A DNA stretch of 64,000 nt from CAJMGO01 sp900557305 (GTDB taxonomy: Bacteria; Bacillota_I; Bacilli_A; RF39; UBA660). The notes below the pieces were generated by a model, which searched no databases, was not told the origin of the DNA, and was given only the letters and a program-made list of their open reading frames with translations. The number at the start of each line of letters is the position of its first letter. Position 1 is the first letter of the stretch. Location of the stretch: assembly GCA_905212975.1 (NCBI GenBank), contig CAJMGO010000007.1, forward strand, positions 1 to 64,000, in the 5' to 3' direction. A program made the translations under genes and the position numbers. This document shows, one piece after another, positions 15,485 to 25,239 of the stretch.

Positions 15485-18400
15485 GTGGCTTATACAGTTA
15501 AAAAGTTTGGAGATCATAGAGAAAGAAGAAGTTATGCGAAAACTAAAAACGCAGTTGAATTAGGTAATTTACTTGAAATTCAAAAAAAATCATATAATTG
15601 GTTTATTACAGATGGTATAAAAGAAGTATTTGATGATATTTTTCCAGTTGATAGTTTTACTGGAAATCTTTCATTAGAATTTGGTGATTATTCATTTGAT
15701 GAACCAAGATATAGTATAAAGGGTTGTAAAGAAAGATATGCAACTTATGCAGCTCCTTTAAAAGTTGAAGCTCGTTTATTTAACCATGAAACTGGTGAGG
15801 TAAAGGAACAAGAAATTTATTTAGGTGATATGCCTATAATGACAGATGGTGGTTCATTTATCATTAATGGTGCAGAAAGAGTAATTGTATCTCAATTAGT
15901 TCGTTCACCTAGTGCATATTATGGAAAAGAAACGGATAAAAATGGGCGTGTTGTAATTACATCACAAATCATTCCTAACAGGGGAACTTGGCTTGAATAT
16001 GAATTAGATGCTAGGGATGTAATTTATGTTAGAATTGATAGAACTAGAAAAGTACCAGTTACTACATTATTAAGAGCAATTGGTTTATCTAGTGATGATG
16101 ATATAATTGATTTATTTGGTGAGAATAAATTTATAGATTATACTTTAGCAAAAGATACTAATAAAAATACAGATGAGGCTTTAATTGATATTCATTCAAA
16201 ATTAAGGCCTGGTGAACCTTCTACATTAGATAGTGCTAAAAATCAATTAATTACAAGATTTTTTGATGCATTTAAATATGATTTAGCTCATGTAGGACGT
16301 TATAAATTTAATAAGAAGCTAAATGTTATGAATCGTTTGCTTGGATGCAAATTAGCTGAAGATATTTCTGTTGATGGTAAAGTTGTAGCAGCAAAAGATA
16401 CTGTTATTGATAAACAAACTCTTGAAAATTTAAAACCTATTTTTGAGGGTGGATATGGAACTGTTGAAACATTAATTAATAATGAACTTGATACTTATAA
16501 TAAGGTTCAAATTGTTAAAGTTTATTCTAAAAAAGAGCCTGAAAAGGTTGTAAAAATAATTGGTAATGATCCAACGATTGATATTAGAAGATTAACAGTA
16601 TCAGATATTTATGCATCAGTTTCTTATTATTTAAATTTACTTGATGGTATTGGTACTATTGATGAAATTGATCACTTATCAAATAGACGTGTTCGTCAAG
16701 TAGGTGAATTATTACAAAATCAATTTAAAATTGGTATTAGTCGTATAGAAAGAGTAATTAGAGATAGAATGTCTACTCAAGAAATTACTGAAGTAACGCC
16801 AAAATCTTTAATTAATATAAGACCACTTACTGCTGCAATAAAGGAATTCTTTGGTTCGTCACAATTGTCTCAATTTATGGATCAAACAAATCCTATAGCA
16901 GAACTTACTCATAAAAGACGTTTAAGCTCTTTAGGACCTGGTGGACTTTCTCGTGATAGAGCTGGTATGGAAGTTCGTGACGTTAATCCATCTCATTATG
17001 GAAGACTTTGTCCAGTTGAATCTCCTGAAGGACCAAACATTGGTTTAATTACATCACTTGCAAGTTATGCTAAAATAGATGATTATGGATTTATAATGAC
17101 ACCTTATCGTAAAGTTAATGACGGTGTTGTTACAGATGAAATAGTATATATGACTGCAGATGAAGAAATTGATTATTATATAGCAACTGCTGTAATTAAA
17201 TTAGATGATAATAATAAAATTACAGATATTGATGTTCCTGTTCGTTATAGAGGGGAAAATTTAATAGTAGATAGTAGCAAAGTTGATTACATGGATGTTT
17301 CTCCACAACAAGTTGTATCAGTTACAACTCAAGCTATACCATTCCTTGAACATGATGATGGTAAAAGAGCATTAATGGGTTCAAACATGCAACGTCAAGC
17401 AATTCCACTTATTAAACCTGAAGCTCCAATTGTAGGAACTGGTGTAGAAGCAATTGCTGCTCGTGATTCAGGTGTTGTTATTATTGCTAAAGCTGATGGT
17501 GTTGTTGATTATGTTGATGGACGTAAGATAATAGTTAAGACTAAAGGTGGTATGGATACATATTATCTTGATGGTTATGAAAGAAGTAATAATGGTACAT
17601 GCTATCATCAAAAACCTATTGTTAAAAAAGGTGACAAAGTTACAGCTGGTGAAGTAATTGGTGATGGACCAGCAACTGAAAAAGGTGAAATGGCTCTTGG
17701 ACGTAATGTTAAAGTTGCATTTATGAACTATAATGGTTATAACTATGAAGATGCAGTTATATTAAATGAAAGATTAGTAAAAGATGATGCATTTACATCT
17801 ATTCATATAGAAGAATATGAATTAGAGTGTCGTGATACTAAACTTGGACCAGAAGAGTTTACAAGAGATATCCCAAATGTTGGAGAAGATGCTCGTCGTA
17901 ACCTTGATGATTCTGGTATTATTAGAGTAGGTACTGAAGTAAAAAATGGTGATATTTTAGTTGGTAAAGTAACTCCAAAAGGTATGGCAGAACTTACATC
18001 TGAGGAAAAATTATTACATGCAATATTTGGTGAAAAAACAAGAGAAGTAAGAGATTCTTCATTACGTGTACCAAATGGTGGTGAAGGTATTGTTTATGAT
18101 ATTAAAATATTCACAAAAGAAGATTGCGATGAACTTCCTGCTGGTGTTTCTAAAATAGTTAGAGTTTATATTGCTCAAAAGAGAAAAATAACTGTAGGAG
18201 ATAAAATGGCAGGACGTCATGGTAATAAAGGGGTTGTATCACTTATTTTACCAGAAGAAGATATGCCATATTTACCAAATGGTGAAACAGTAGATATCTT
18301 ACTTAATCCACTTGGAGTTCCATCTCGTATGAATTTAGGTCAAATTTTGGAAATGCATTTAGGTATGGCTGCAAAAGAACTTGGTATTTATGTTGCTACA

Positions 18401-19117
18401 CCAGTATTTGATGGTGCAACTAAAGATGAGATTGTAGATGCATTAAAAGAAGCAGGACTTGATGAAGATGGTAAGACTATTTTACGTGATGGACGTACTG
18501 GTGAACCATTTGATAATCGTATAAGTGTAGGTATAATGTATTTCATTAAATTACACCATATGGTTGATGATAAATTACATGCTAGATCTACAGGACCATA
18601 CTCACTTGTAACTCAACAACCTTTAGGTGGTAAAGCTCAATTTGGTGGTCAAAGATTTGGAGAAATGGAAGTTTGGGCGCTTTATGCATATGGTGCTGCT
18701 CATGTTCTTCAAGAAATGATGACTGTTAAATCTGATGATGTTGTTGGACGTGTTAAAGTTTATGAATCATTGGTTAAAGGATTGCCTCTTCCAACAAGTG
18801 GTGTTCCAGAAAGCTTTAGAGTTTTAATAAAAGAATTCCAAGCATTAGGTCTTGATATCACTGTACTTGATAATGAAGGAAAATTCGTTGATGTAAAAGA
18901 GTTGGAAGCTGAAGAGGAAGATATGTTAAATTCTTCTGAAATAATAGATGCTTCTACACTTCCAGAACCAGATGAACCTGAAGATTCTGTTGATGATGAA
19001 GAAGAATTTGACGATTTAGATGATATTTTAGATGATGAATTAGATGAGAAATTCTTAAAGGAAATGGAGAATGGATCTGATGAATATGAATTTACTGATG
19101 AGGGGGTTGAGGATTAA
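15485..19117 (+). CDS. rpoB: DNA-directed RNA polymerase subunit beta
   Basis: The beta subunit of RNA polymerase, 1210 aa, starts at a GTG with ggggtg upstream. The rifampicin region SSQLSQFMDQTNPIAELTHK followed by RRLSSLGPGGL keeps the Gln, Asp, His, Arg and Ser positions typical of drug-sensitive enzymes. Other landmarks are CPVESPEGPNIGLI, GDKMAGRHGNKGVVS and LGGKAQFGGQRFGEMEVWA. The C terminus carries a long acidic tail. It overlaps rpoC by one base (taatg), so the two are coupled. Confidence 0.98.
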   Translation: MAYTVKKFGDHRERRSYAKTKNAVELGNLLEIQKKSYNWFITDGIKEVFDDIFPVDSFTGNLSLEFGDYSFDEPRYSIKGCKERYATYAAPLKVEARLFNHETGEVKEQEIYLGDMPIMTDGGSFIINGAERVIVSQLVRSPSAYYGKETDKNGRVVITSQIIPNRGTWLEYELDARDVIYVRIDRTRKVPVTTLLRAIGLSSDDDIIDLFGENKFIDYTLAKDTNKNTDEALIDIHSKLRPGEPSTLDSAKNQLITRFFDAFKYDLAHVGRYKFNKKLNVMNRLLGCKLAEDISVDGKVVAAKDTVIDKQTLENLKPIFEGGYGTVETLINNELDTYNKVQIVKVYSKKEPEKVVKIIGNDPTIDIRRLTVSDIYASVSYYLNLLDGIGTIDEIDHLSNRRVRQVGELLQNQFKIGISRIERVIRDRMSTQEITEVTPKSLINIRPLTAAIKEFFGSSQLSQFMDQTNPIAELTHKRRLSSLGPGGLSRDRAGMEVRDVNPSHYGRLCPVESPEGPNIGLITSLASYAKIDDYGFIMTPYRKVNDGVVTDEIVYMTADEEIDYYIATAVIKLDDNNKITDIDVPVRYRGENLIVDSSKVDYMDVSPQQVVSVTTQAIPFLEHDDGKRALMGSNMQRQAIPLIKPEAPIVGTGVEAIAARDSGVVIIAKADGVVDYVDGRKIIVKTKGGMDTYYLDGYERSNNGTCYHQKPIVKKGDKVTAGEVIGDGPATEKGEMALGRNVKVAFMNYNGYNYEDAVILNERLVKDDAFTSIHIEEYELECRDTKLGPEEFTRDIPNVGEDARRNLDDSGIIRVGTEVKNGDILVGKVTPKGMAELTSEEKLLHAIFGEKTREVRDSSLRVPNGGEGIVYDIKIFTKEDCDELPAGVSKIVRVYIAQKRKITVGDKMAGRHGNKGVVSLILPEEDMPYLPNGETVDILLNPLGVPSRMNLGQILEMHLGMAAKELGIYVATPVFDGATKDEIVDALKEAGLDEDGKTILRDGRTGEPFDNRISVGIMYFIKLHHMVDDKLHARSTGPYSLVTQQPLGGKAQFGGQRFGEMEVWALYAYGAAHVLQEMMTVKSDDVVGRVKVYESLVKGLPLPTSGVPESFRVLIKEFQALGLDITVLDNEGKFVDVKELEAEEEDMLNSSEIIDASTLPEPDEPEDSVDDEEEFDDLDDILDDELDEKFLKEMENGSDEYEFTDEGVED

Positions 19118-22100
19118 TGGATGCTAATAATTTTGAAGGTTTAAAAATTGCGATTGCCTCTCCTGAAAGAATCAGAGAATGGTCACATGGTGAGGTAAAA
19201 AAAGCTGAAACTATAAATTATCGTACATTAAAACCAGAAAAAGATGGACTTTTCTGTGAAAAAATATTTGGTCCAACAAAAGATTATGAATGTTCTTGTG
19301 GTAAATATAAAAGATTAAGATATAAGAATATCGTATGTGATAGATGTGGAGTAGAAGTTACTCGTTCTAAAGTACGTCGTGAACGTATGGGACACATAGA
19401 GTTAGCTACTCCTGTATCTCATATTTGGTTCTTTAAAGGTGTACCTTCCCGTATGGGGCTTGTACTTGATATGTCTCCAAGAGATCTTGAAGAAGTATTA
19501 TACTTTGTATCTTATGTTGTACTTGATCCTGGAAAAGCACCACTTGAAAAGAAACAAACAATAAGCGATAAAGAATACCGTGCTTATTATGAAAAATATG
19601 GTAATGAGTTTAGAGTAGGTATGGGTGCTGAAGCTATAAAAGAACTTCTTATGCAAGTTGATCTTGAAAAAGAAGTTGCTGAAATAAAAGCTGAAATTGA
19701 AACAATTAAAGATACTGCTAGTCAAAAAAGAGTTCGTTTAATTAAAAGACTTGATGTGCTTGATGCATTCTTAGAGTCAGGTAATAAACCTGAATGGATG
19801 ATAATGGATGTAATTCCTGTAATTCCTCCAGAACTTCGTCCAATGATTCAACTTGATGGTGGTAGATTTGCAGCATCTGATTTAAATGATTTGTATAGAC
19901 GTGTTATTAATCGTAATAATCGTTTGAAAAAATTATTAGAGCTTGGAGCTCCTTCTATAATTGTTCAAAATGAAAAACGTATGCTTCAAGAAGCAGTTGA
20001 TGCTTTATTTGATAATGGTAGACGTGGAAAAAATATAACTGGAGCTGGAAATAGACCTCTTAAATCATTATCAAGTATGTTAAAGGGAAAACAAGGACGT
20101 TTCCGTCAAAACTTACTTGGTAAACGTGTTGACTATTCTGGTCGTTCAGTTATTGTTGTTGGACCATCTCTTAAAATGTATGAATGTGGTATACCAAAAG
20201 AAATGGCTCTTGAATTATTTAAACCACATGTTATAAATGGATTGGTATCAAAGGAAATAGCTTCTAATATAAAAGCTGCTAAAAAAATGATTGATAACCA
20301 AGATGAAAGAGTATGGGATATAGTTGAGGAAAAGATAAAAGAACATCCTGTAATGTTAAACCGTGCTCCAACACTTCATAGACTTGGTATTCAAGCATTC
20401 CAACCAAAATTAATAAATGGACGTGCTATTAGACTTCATCCACTTGTTTGTGCAGCATTTAATGCTGATTTCGATGGAGACCAAATGGCAGTACATGTTC
20501 CAATTAGTGAAGAAGCACAAGCAGAAGCAAGAATTTTAATGCTTGGTGCTAATAATATTTTGAAACCTTCTGATGGTAATCCAATTGTTACTCCAGGTCA
20601 GGATATGATATTAGGTAACTATTATATTACTATTGAAAAAGCTGGTGCTAAAGGAGAAGGAAGAATATTTAAATCTCCTGAAGAAGTATTATGTGCTTTA
20701 GGAAGAGGAGAGTTAGTATATCATACAAGAGTAGCTATTCCTGTTAAGTCATTTAAACACAAAGTATTCCCAGATGTATATATGGATAAATACTTAGTAA
20801 CTACTCCAGGTAAATTAATTTTTAATGAAATATTCCCAGATTCTTTCCAATATGTAAGTGAAGGAACTTCTGAAAATATAGAAAAAATTACTCCTGCAAA
20901 ATTCTTTATAGATAGAGGTAAAAATATACCTGAAGAGATAAAGAATATGGAAATTAATAAACCTTTTACAAAGGGTGTATTTAAAAAGTTAATTGCTCAA
21001 ATATATAAGAGATATCAAACTACTGAAACATCTATTATGCTTGATAAATTAAAAGATATTGGATTTAAATATTCAACATTATCTGGTATTTCAATTGGTG
21101 TTGGAGATATTCATGAAACTGAAAAAAAACATGAAATAATTGATGCTGCTCACGACAAAGTTGCTTTAATAAATAAACAATTTAAACGTGGATTATTTAC
21201 TGAAGAAGAAAGATATCAAACTGTTGTTCAAACATGGAGCGAAGCAAAAGATAAAATTGCTGCTGAGCTTGCTAATATCATTAATAATGATAGAGAAAAT
21301 TCTATTTCTATGATGATTGAATCAGGTGCTCGTGGTGATTTAGGAAACTATAACCAAATGGCTGGTATGAGAGGACTTATGGCAAAACCAACTGGTGCGC
21401 CAGATGAAATTCCAATTACATCTTCATTCCTTGAAGGTGAAAGTGTTTCTGAATTCTTTGCTGCAACTCATGGTATAAGAAAAGGATTCGTTGATACAGC
21501 TTTAAAAACTGCAGATGCAGGATACTTAACAAGACGTCTTGTTGATGTAGCACAAGATATAATTGTTAAAGAGGATGATTGTGGTACTGATCAAGGTGTT
21601 GTAGTTGAGGCATTTATGAATCAAGATGGTACTGAAGTTGAATCATTAAGAAATCGTATTGTGGGAAGATTTACTTCTAAGAAAGTAATAAATCCTGAAA
21701 CAAAAGATGTTATTGCTGATAAGAATACATATATAACTGAACAAATAGCTGACAAAATTATTTCTGCAGGTATTACAAAGGTTCCAATTAGAACAGTTCT
21801 TACTTGTAAATCTAAACATGGTGTATGTGCTAAATGTTATGGTCGTAACCTTGCTACAGGATTTATGGTTGAAGTTGGTGAAGCTGTTGGTATTATGGCT
21901 GCTCAATCAATTGGTGAACCAGGTACACAACTTACAATGCGTACTATTAACTCTGGTGGTGTTGCTGGAGATGATATTACTCAAGGTTTACCTCGTGTTC
22001 AAGAATTATTTGAAGCTCGTAATCCAAAAGGAAAAGCAACAATTTCAGAAATTAATGGTACAATTACAGATATAGTTGATCAAAATGGTAAATTTATTGT

Positions 22101-22749
22101 ATCTGTTAAAAATGATGTTGAAACAAAAGAACATACAACTAACTATGGAGCTAAATTAGCTGTTAAAGTTGGGGATAATGTTGTTGCAGGTCAAAGACTT
22201 ACACATGGTGCTATATCTCCAAAAGAATTATTAGTTGTAACTGATCCAAATACTGTTCAACAATATATATTACTTGAAATCCAAAAGGTTTATGGCTCTC
22301 AAGGTGTTGATATTAATGATAAGCACGTTGAAATTATTGCTAAACGTATGATTTCTAAGATTAAAATTGTTACTTCCGGAAATTCAATGTTCTTACCTGG
22401 TACAATGGTTGATATTAATGAATTTACTGATGTTAATAAGAATTTAATACTTGAAGGAAAGACTCCAGCAACAGGTAGACCAGTTCTTCTTGGTATTACA
22501 AAAGCATCTCTTGAAACTGATTCATTCTTATCTGCTGCTTCATTCCAAGAAACAACAAAGATATTAACTGATGCAGCAATTCATGGAAAAGTTGATCATT
22601 TAAATGGTTTAAAAGAAAATGTTATATTAGGTAAATTAATACCTGCTGGTACAGGTGCTAAAAAATATAAGAATTGTGATTATAAATTAGAAAATGATGA
22701 AACTGATGAAGAACCATTAGAGGCATTAGAAGAACAATTAATGGATTAA
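19117..22749 (+). CDS. rpoC: DNA-directed RNA polymerase subunit beta prime
   Basis: The 1210-aa beta prime subunit contains the N-terminal zinc finger (CSCGKYKRLRYKNIVCDRCG), the active-site motif NADFDGDQMAVH that binds magnesium, the bridge/trigger region (GARGDLGNYNQMAGMRGLMA) and the second zinc cluster (CKSKHGVCAKCYG). The length fits the Bacillota form without large insertions. It ends the operon at a strong terminator. Confidence 0.98.
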   Translation: MDANNFEGLKIAIASPERIREWSHGEVKKAETINYRTLKPEKDGLFCEKIFGPTKDYECSCGKYKRLRYKNIVCDRCGVEVTRSKVRRERMGHIELATPVSHIWFFKGVPSRMGLVLDMSPRDLEEVLYFVSYVVLDPGKAPLEKKQTISDKEYRAYYEKYGNEFRVGMGAEAIKELLMQVDLEKEVAEIKAEIETIKDTASQKRVRLIKRLDVLDAFLESGNKPEWMIMDVIPVIPPELRPMIQLDGGRFAASDLNDLYRRVINRNNRLKKLLELGAPSIIVQNEKRMLQEAVDALFDNGRRGKNITGAGNRPLKSLSSMLKGKQGRFRQNLLGKRVDYSGRSVIVVGPSLKMYECGIPKEMALELFKPHVINGLVSKEIASNIKAAKKMIDNQDERVWDIVEEKIKEHPVMLNRAPTLHRLGIQAFQPKLINGRAIRLHPLVCAAFNADFDGDQMAVHVPISEEAQAEARILMLGANNILKPSDGNPIVTPGQDMILGNYYITIEKAGAKGEGRIFKSPEEVLCALGRGELVYHTRVAIPVKSFKHKVFPDVYMDKYLVTTPGKLIFNEIFPDSFQYVSEGTSENIEKITPAKFFIDRGKNIPEEIKNMEINKPFTKGVFKKLIAQIYKRYQTTETSIMLDKLKDIGFKYSTLSGISIGVGDIHETEKKHEIIDAAHDKVALINKQFKRGLFTEEERYQTVVQTWSEAKDKIAAELANIINNDRENSISMMIESGARGDLGNYNQMAGMRGLMAKPTGAPDEIPITSSFLEGESVSEFFAATHGIRKGFVDTALKTADAGYLTRRLVDVAQDIIVKEDDCGTDQGVVVEAFMNQDGTEVESLRNRIVGRFTSKKVINPETKDVIADKNTYITEQIADKIISAGITKVPIRTVLTCKSKHGVCAKCYGRNLATGFMVEVGEAVGIMAAQSIGEPGTQLTMRTINSGGVAGDDITQGLPRVQELFEARNPKGKATISEINGTITDIVDQNGKFIVSVKNDVETKEHTTNYGAKLAVKVGDNVVAGQRLTHGAISPKELLVVTDPNTVQQYILLEIQKVYGSQGVDINDKHVEIIAKRMISKIKIVTSGNSMFLPGTMVDINEFTDVNKNLILEGKTPATGRPVLLGITKASLETDSFLSAASFQETTKILTDAAIHGKVDHLNGLKENVILGKLIPAGTGAKKYKNCDYKLENDETDEEPLEALEEQLMD

Positions 22750-22777
22750 AGCTTAAGATATCTTAAGCTTTTTTTCT
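22748..22777 (+). terminator. rpoBC terminator
   Basis: aagcttaagat / atcttaagctt, a perfect 22-base inverted repeat overlapping the stop codon, then T7. Confidence 0.9.
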
Positions 22778-22830
22778 TGACTTATTTTCATATATTGTTT
22801 ATACTGGTTTTAGAAATGAGGAGGAATAAT

Positions 22831-23580
22831 ATGTTTTGTACAAAATGTGGTACTAAGAATAATGATGGTGCAAAATTTTGCATTAAATGTGGAGAAAGAT
22901 TTAATATGGTTGTTTCAAATAAAAAGAAAGATAAAGAAAATTTATTTGTTAGTTATTTTAAAAACTTATTTAAATTTGTGACTAAACCAGCAACGTTTTT
23001 AAATGAAAAGAATAAGCTAGAAGATACAGGAAAATCATTTGTATATGCTGGAATAAGTACAGGAATGATGGTTGTTGTTAATATTTTAATTAAACTTATA
23101 TATGCGGGTATATATTCTGTAAAATTAAGTACAGCATTATATAAAGTAAATTTTGTTAAATATTTAAGTTTTCCTAAATTGATATTTTTAAATTTAAGTA
23201 TATATGCTGCTATGATATTTGGTATTGCTGGAATTTTGACATTAGCAGGAGTAATTATAAAGAAAAAAGTTAAGTATACTAAAATGCTTAGTTTAGTTTC
23301 TTTAGCAATTATACCTTATGCTATAGGTGCTATAATTTTTTATACATTGTTCTCGACATTTAGTACTTTTTTAGCTTTATTTGCTGGAGCAATTGGATTA
23401 ATTTATACATTAATATTATTAGTATCTATGATTAATAAAGAATTTGAATTAAAGGATAATAAAAAAATATATGTTAATGCAATAATATTTATTGTTTTAT
23501 CTTTTTTCATTATTTTATATGTATATCTTGTATTGTATAAAGGCGTAAGCATTACATACAAATCTGATTTAAAAGCTTAA
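22831..23580 (+). CDS. Zinc-ribbon membrane protein
   Basis: The 249-aa protein starts with a zinc ribbon (MFCTKCGTKNNDGAKFCIKC, two CxxC pairs) and continues with about five or six hydrophobic segments from residue ~70, an arrangement reminiscent of zinc-ribbon Yip1-type proteins. Function is unknown. ATG 22831 is chosen because gaggaggaat precedes it; the longer frame from 22777 runs through the rpoBC terminator tail. Terminators lie on both sides, so it is a single-gene unit. Confidence 0.75.
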   Translation: MFCTKCGTKNNDGAKFCIKCGERFNMVVSNKKKDKENLFVSYFKNLFKFVTKPATFLNEKNKLEDTGKSFVYAGISTGMMVVVNILIKLIYAGIYSVKLSTALYKVNFVKYLSFPKLIFLNLSIYAAMIFGIAGILTLAGVIIKKKVKYTKMLSLVSLAIIPYAIGAIIFYTLFSTFSTFLALFAGAIGLIYTLILLVSMINKEFELKDNKKIYVNAIIFIVLSFFIILYVYLVLYKGVSITYKSDLKA

Positions 23581-23599
23581 AAATATTTAAAATTATTTG

Positions 23600-23626
23600 A
23601 ATAAGGCATGTAAAGCCTTATTTTTT
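23600..23626 (+). terminator. Terminator
   Basis: An 8-bp stem aataaggc / gccttatt, loop atgtaaa, then T5. Confidence 0.8.
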
Positions 23627-23709
23627 AATGGCTAAACGTTAAAAATTGTTGCATATTATGTAATTTAGTGATACAATACGAATAGTGTCGAAGAAGGGAG
23701 GGATTATCG

Positions 23710-23916
23710 ATGGCTACAGTAGTTGTTAAAAACGGAAATGTAGATAGTGCCTTAAGAATTTTAAAACAAAGAAATGCAAAAGATGGTCACTCTAAAAAAA
23801 TACGTGAAAGACAAGAAGGTTTCTTAAAACCAGGTGTAAAAAGAAGATTAGAAAAAGCTGAGAATACAAAAAACAGTAGAAAAAGAAATAGAGAAAAAAA
23901 TAGAGAAAGATATTAA
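23710..23916 (+). CDS. rpsU: 30S ribosomal protein S21
   Basis: S21 helps 30S subunits select mRNA start sites. The sequence MATVVVKNGNVDSALRILKQ and the Arg/Lys-rich C-terminal helix are typical. At 68 aa it is about ten residues longer than the usual 57-58, with an extra basic tail ending RKRNREKNRERY. gaagggaggg precedes the ATG. The neighbour yqeY is its usual partner. Confidence 0.93.
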   Translation: MATVVVKNGNVDSALRILKQRNAKDGHSKKIRERQEGFLKPGVKRRLEKAENTKNSRKRNREKNRERY

Positions 23917-23940
23917 AAGCCATTTAGGCTTTTTATTTTA
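23915..23940 (+). terminator. Terminator after rpsU
   Basis: aaaagcc / ggctttt hairpin with loop attta and a T-rich tail; yqeY begins 14 bases later and may be reached by read-through. Confidence 0.65.
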
Positions 23941-23953
23941 AGGAGATGCTAAT

Positions 23954-24397
23954 ATGAGAGAAAGAATTTTAAATGATATTAAAGAAGCAATGAAAGCTCA
24001 AGACAAGGAACTATTGAGTGTAATTCGTATGGTTAAAGGTGCAATGCAACTTGAAGAGATTAACTTAAAAAGAGAATTAAATGATGATGAAGTAATATCA
24101 GTTATTCAAAAACAAATTAAAACACGAAAAGAATCAATTGAGGAATTTAAAAAAGCTAATAGAACTGATTTAGTTGAAAAAACTTCAAAAGAAGTTGAAA
24201 TTTTAAATAAATATATGCCTGAACAGTTATCAGTTGAAGAGGTTAATAAAATAATTGATGAAGCTTTTGAATTAATTAAGCCAACAAGTATGAAGGATAT
24301 GGGAAAAATAATGTCAGAAATTAATCCAAAAATTAAAGGTAAAGCTGATATGTCTTATGTTAGTTCTACAATAAAAGAAAAATTAAATAATATGTAA
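23954..24397 (+). CDS. yqeY: GatB/YqeY domain protein
   Basis: The 147-aa product matches YqeY: helical N-terminal part (DIKEAMKAQDKELLSVIRMV, QIKTRKESIEEFKKANR) and the C-terminal tRNA-binding-like subdomain shared with GatB (YMPEQLSVEEVNKIIDEA, MGKIMSEINPKIKGKAD). Its role is not settled; it may assist tRNA amidation or translation quality. The rpsU-yqeY order is conserved in Bacillota. aaggagatg precedes the start. Confidence 0.92.
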   Translation: MRERILNDIKEAMKAQDKELLSVIRMVKGAMQLEEINLKRELNDDEVISVIQKQIKTRKESIEEFKKANRTDLVEKTSKEVEILNKYMPEQLSVEEVNKIIDEAFELIKPTSMKDMGKIMSEINPKIKGKADMSYVSSTIKEKLNNM

Positions 24398-24399
24398 AA

Positions 24400-24430
24400 A
24401 ACGACATGATATTCATGTTGTTTTTTTTAT
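24400..24430 (+). terminator. Terminator after yqeY
   Basis: aacgacatga / tcatgttgtt (one G-T pair), loop tat, then T8. Confidence 0.75.
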
Positions 24431-24449
24431 AATCATACTTGGTGATATT

Positions 24450-25238
24450 ATGAAACTATATCTTGATTTGTTATTTTTTTTGAATTTTAGTTTTGATTCT
24501 ATTTTATTGTTTGCTACTTCATATATATTAAAGAGAAATACCTCTATAAAAAGGATTTTACTTGGTGGTATAGTAGGTGGATTGAGTATATTTATTCTAT
24601 TTTTTAGAATGAATTCTATTATGTTATTTTTTATTAAAATATTTATTAGCATATTAATGTGTTTAACTTCTTTTTCATATAAGAATTTGAAATATACATT
24701 AAAAAATTTAATTTTCTTATATATGACAAGTATATTTTTAGGAGGGGCTCTATATCTTTTAAATATAAAATTTTCATATAAACAGAAAGGTTTGATTTTT
24801 TATCACAATCCTTTTTCTATAAATTGGATAGTTTTAATCATAATTACTCCTATAATTATATATATTTATATAAAGCAATTAAAATCTTTAAAAAGTGATT
24901 ACTCTAATTATTATAAAGTTGAGCTTGTTCTTAAAAATAAACTTAAATTAAAATATATAGGATTTTTAGATACAGGTAATAAACTAAAGGATCCATACTT
25001 AAATAGATCTATAATAATTGTTGATGAGACTAAATTAAAAAATCTTACAATTGATAATTATTTGTTTGTACCAATAAATACAGTTTCAGGAAAAAGCTAT
25101 ATAAAATGTATTCCTATAAAAGAAATTTATATAAATAATAAAAGAGTAAATAAAAAAGTTTTGCTTGGAATCAGTAAAAAGAAAATAAATATGGATGGTA
25201 TTGATTGTATTTTGAATTCAAAAATATTGGAGGGATAA
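24450..25238 (+). CDS. spoIIGA: Sigma-E processing protease SpoIIGA
   Basis: SpoIIGA is the mother-cell aspartic protease that activates pro-sigma-E during sporulation. The 262-aa protein has five predicted membrane segments in its first ~150 residues and a cytoplasmic half with the single catalytic motif FLDTGNKLKDPY (about residue 172), matching the DTGN motif of the Bacillus enzyme. It lies one base from sigE, its only known substrate, and starts after ggtgatatt. Confidence 0.88.
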   Translation: MKLYLDLLFFLNFSFDSILLFATSYILKRNTSIKRILLGGIVGGLSIFILFFRMNSIMLFFIKIFISILMCLTSFSYKNLKYTLKNLIFLYMTSIFLGGALYLLNIKFSYKQKGLIFYHNPFSINWIVLIIITPIIIYIYIKQLKSLKSDYSNYYKVELVLKNKLKLKYIGFLDTGNKLKDPYLNRSIIIVDETKLKNLTIDNYLFVPINTVSGKSYIKCIPIKEIYINNKRVNKKVLLGISKKKINMDGIDCILNSKILEG

Positions 25239-25239
25239 T

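Noticed and set aside
22777..22830. Extended N terminus of the zinc-ribbon membrane protein
   Set aside because: The extension runs from the rpoBC terminator tail, has no ribosome binding site and precedes the zinc ribbon, which begins right at ATG 22831.
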